Assembly: GCA_903831545.1 (NCBI GenBank)
Contig: CAIKYI010000120.1
Span: forward strand, 1-5,461
DNA length: 5,461 nucleotides
Origin: an uncultured Methylobacter sp.
GTDB taxonomy: Bacteria; Pseudomonadota; Gammaproteobacteria; Methylococcales; Methylomonadaceae
Direction of reading: 5' to 3'
The notes under the pieces were generated by a model. It searched no databases. It saw nothing but the letters and a program-made list of their open reading frames with translations, and was not told the origin of the DNA. The first letter of the stretch is position 1. Each line of letters begins with the position of its first letter. This document shows positions 4,795-5,461 of the stretch, one piece after another. The position numbers and the translations under genes were made by a program.

Positions 4795-4813
4795 ATTATA
4801 CGAGACTATTCTT

Positions 4814-5074
4814 ATGTTTGATTCTAAATCCCTTGATGATATTGCCAACCGTTTGGCAGGTGCCATTCCTCCCGGCTTGAACAACCTGAAAGATGATCTT
4901 GAAAAAAGCTTTCATGCCATTTTACAAAGCGCACTAAGCAAATTGGATCTAGTGACACGCGAAGAGTTTGAAGTACAAAAACTGGTTTTGGCAAAAACCC
5001 GCTCAAAGCTTGAAGACCTGGAAAAACGCGTTGCCCAAATGGAAGCGCAAGTTTTAAGTGAAGAAGAAAAGTAA
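4814..5074 (+). CDS. ubiK: Ubiquinone biosynthesis accessory factor UbiK (YqiC/BMFP family)
   Basis: UbiK is a small coiled-coil protein that binds UbiJ and assists the cytosolic ubiquinone biosynthesis complex under aerobic conditions; older work describes YqiC as a membrane-fusogenic protein. The 86 residues show the family layout: an N-terminal amphipathic helix (MFDSKSLDDIANRL), the conserved LDLVTREEFEVQ (44-55), close to the E. coli LDLVSREEFDVQ, then a charged coiled coil rich in K, E and L heptads to about residue 82. The frame is open upstream to 4754, but that part is hydrophobic and unlike UbiK, so the ATG at 4814 is chosen; its ribosome binding site is weak (CGAG). comM begins 37 bp downstream on the same strand, and ubiK next to comM/yifB is an arrangement I recall from other gammaproteobacteria. 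Upstream lies the divergent region with a TATAAT. Confidence 0.93.
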   Translation: MFDSKSLDDIANRLAGAIPPGLNNLKDDLEKSFHAILQSALSKLDLVTREEFEVQKLVLAKTRSKLEDLEKRVAQMEAQVLSEEEK

Positions 5075-5111
5075 ACCGTATTACTCAGCTAACTTCCCGG
5101 ATTAAACAGTC

Positions 5112-5461
5112 GTGTCTCTAGCTGTTGTTTTTAGTCGAGGTCGTTCAGGTATAGACGCGCCTTTGGTTACCGTTGAAGTTCATATCTCCAATGGCCTACC
5201 CTCTCTAAGCATTGTCGGTTTAGTCGAGACTGCGGTTAAAGAAAGCAAAGACCGGGTACGGGGTGCGATTTTAACGTCGCGTTTTGAATTTCCCATGCAA
5301 CGCATTACCGTCAATATGGCGCCTGCTGATTTACCCAAAGAAGGCGGGCGATTTGATCTGGCAATTGCGCTGGGGATTCTGGCGGCCTCAGGCCAGTTGC
5401 CAATCGCTCACTTGCATCATTACGAATGTGTCGGCGAGCTTTCGCTAGGCGGTGAATTACG
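5112..5461 (+). CDS. comM: ComM/YifB, Mg-chelatase-like AAA+ ATPase, N-terminal part
   Basis: ComM is a hexameric AAA+ helicase that promotes branch migration during integration of transforming DNA; many genomes label it YifB or a magnesium chelatase subunit ChlI-like protein. The first 116 codons are visible before the window ends. They match the N-terminal ribosomal S5 domain 2-like part: VTVEVHISNGLPSLSIVGL (19-37), VKESKDRVRGAI (42-53), ITVNMAPADLPKEGGRFDL (residues 66-84) and CVGELSLGGEL near the edge. The Walker motifs lie outside the window. The start is GTG at 5112, the first possible start after an in-frame TAA 6 nt upstream. The Shine-Dalgarno is weak (CCCGGA about 10 nt away). One oddity is Val38 where relatives usually have Pro (VGLP-x-T/A). 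Confidence 0.92.
   Translation, partial: MSLAVVFSRGRSGIDAPLVTVEVHISNGLPSLSIVGLVETAVKESKDRVRGAILTSRFEFPMQRITVNMAPADLPKEGGRFDLAIALGILAASGQLPIAHLHHYECVGELSLGGEL

Larger units (their letters stand above)
4486..4813. other. Divergent intergenic region, no gene seen
   Basis: This 328-bp AT-rich region separates the minus-strand dehydrogenase operon from plus-strand ubiK. I found no credible protein gene: the open frames here (71 residues on the minus strand from 4884, and an N-terminal extension of ubiK from 4754) lack family resemblance and good start signals. It contains a perfect tandem 7-mer (GTGTGCA twice, 4511-4524), a 10-bp palindrome at 4545-4554, candidate promoters on both strands near 4617-4650, and a structured stretch at 4676-4778 followed by eight T's (4787-4794). 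Confidence 0.7.

Noticed and set aside
4754..4813. N-terminal hydrophobic extension of ubiK as a signal peptide
   Set aside because: UbiK proteins are cytosolic and begin with the M-(F/I)-D motif seen at 4814; the extension is encoded by the T-rich leader.
4669..4884. 71-residue minus-strand open frame in the divergent region
   Set aside because: It overlaps ubiK antisense, has no recognisable motif and no ribosome binding site; it is most likely chance.

Overview
The window looks like the chromosome of a gammaproteobacterium, and my best guess is an aerobic methanotroph of the Methylobacter/Methylomonas type. This rests on recognised protein families (a proteobacterial UbiK, ComM, BluB and CobT), on moderate GC content, and on a palindromic dispersed repeat of a kind I associate with such genomes. 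The organism is an inference; no marker gene is present.

Layout. Positions 1-4485 are all read from the minus strand. In order of transcription they are: an NAD(P)-dependent beta-hydroxyacid dehydrogenase (4485-3634), rubredoxin (3561-3391), a rubredoxin-reductase-like flavoprotein (3368-2355), bluB (2279-1617), cobT (1647-601) and the start of cobS (199 to beyond position 1). Positions 4486-4813 are a divergent intergenic region with candidate promoters, a 10-bp palindrome and a potentially structured transcript. On the plus strand follow ubiK (4814-5074) and the 5' part of comM/yifB (5112 to the window edge).

How the genes work together. bluB, cobT and cobS form a lower-ligand and nucleotide-loop block for cobalamin. 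BluB makes 5,6-dimethylbenzimidazole from FMNH2 and O2. CobT activates it to alpha-ribazole phosphate. CobS joins the ribazole to adenosylcobinamide-GDP. Directly upstream, rubredoxin and its putative NAD(P)H reductase form a short electron-transfer pair, which might supply reducing power to BluB or to another oxygenase. ubiK (ubiquinone biosynthesis accessory factor) and comM (AAA+ helicase for branch migration during transformation) are unrelated to the B12 block.

The least ordinary part is the non-coding DNA. The 400-bp gap between cobT and cobS holds what looks like a decayed type II toxin-antitoxin module: an antitoxin C-terminus with one in-frame stop, and the first codons of a toxin overlapping the old antitoxin stop. 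This remnant lies between a REP/MITE-like palindromic element and a tract of degenerate heptamers (CCTTNNN). A second heptamer tract, arranged as an inverted pair, fills the gap between the reductase and bluB, just where the reductase ends about 45-55 residues earlier than its relatives.
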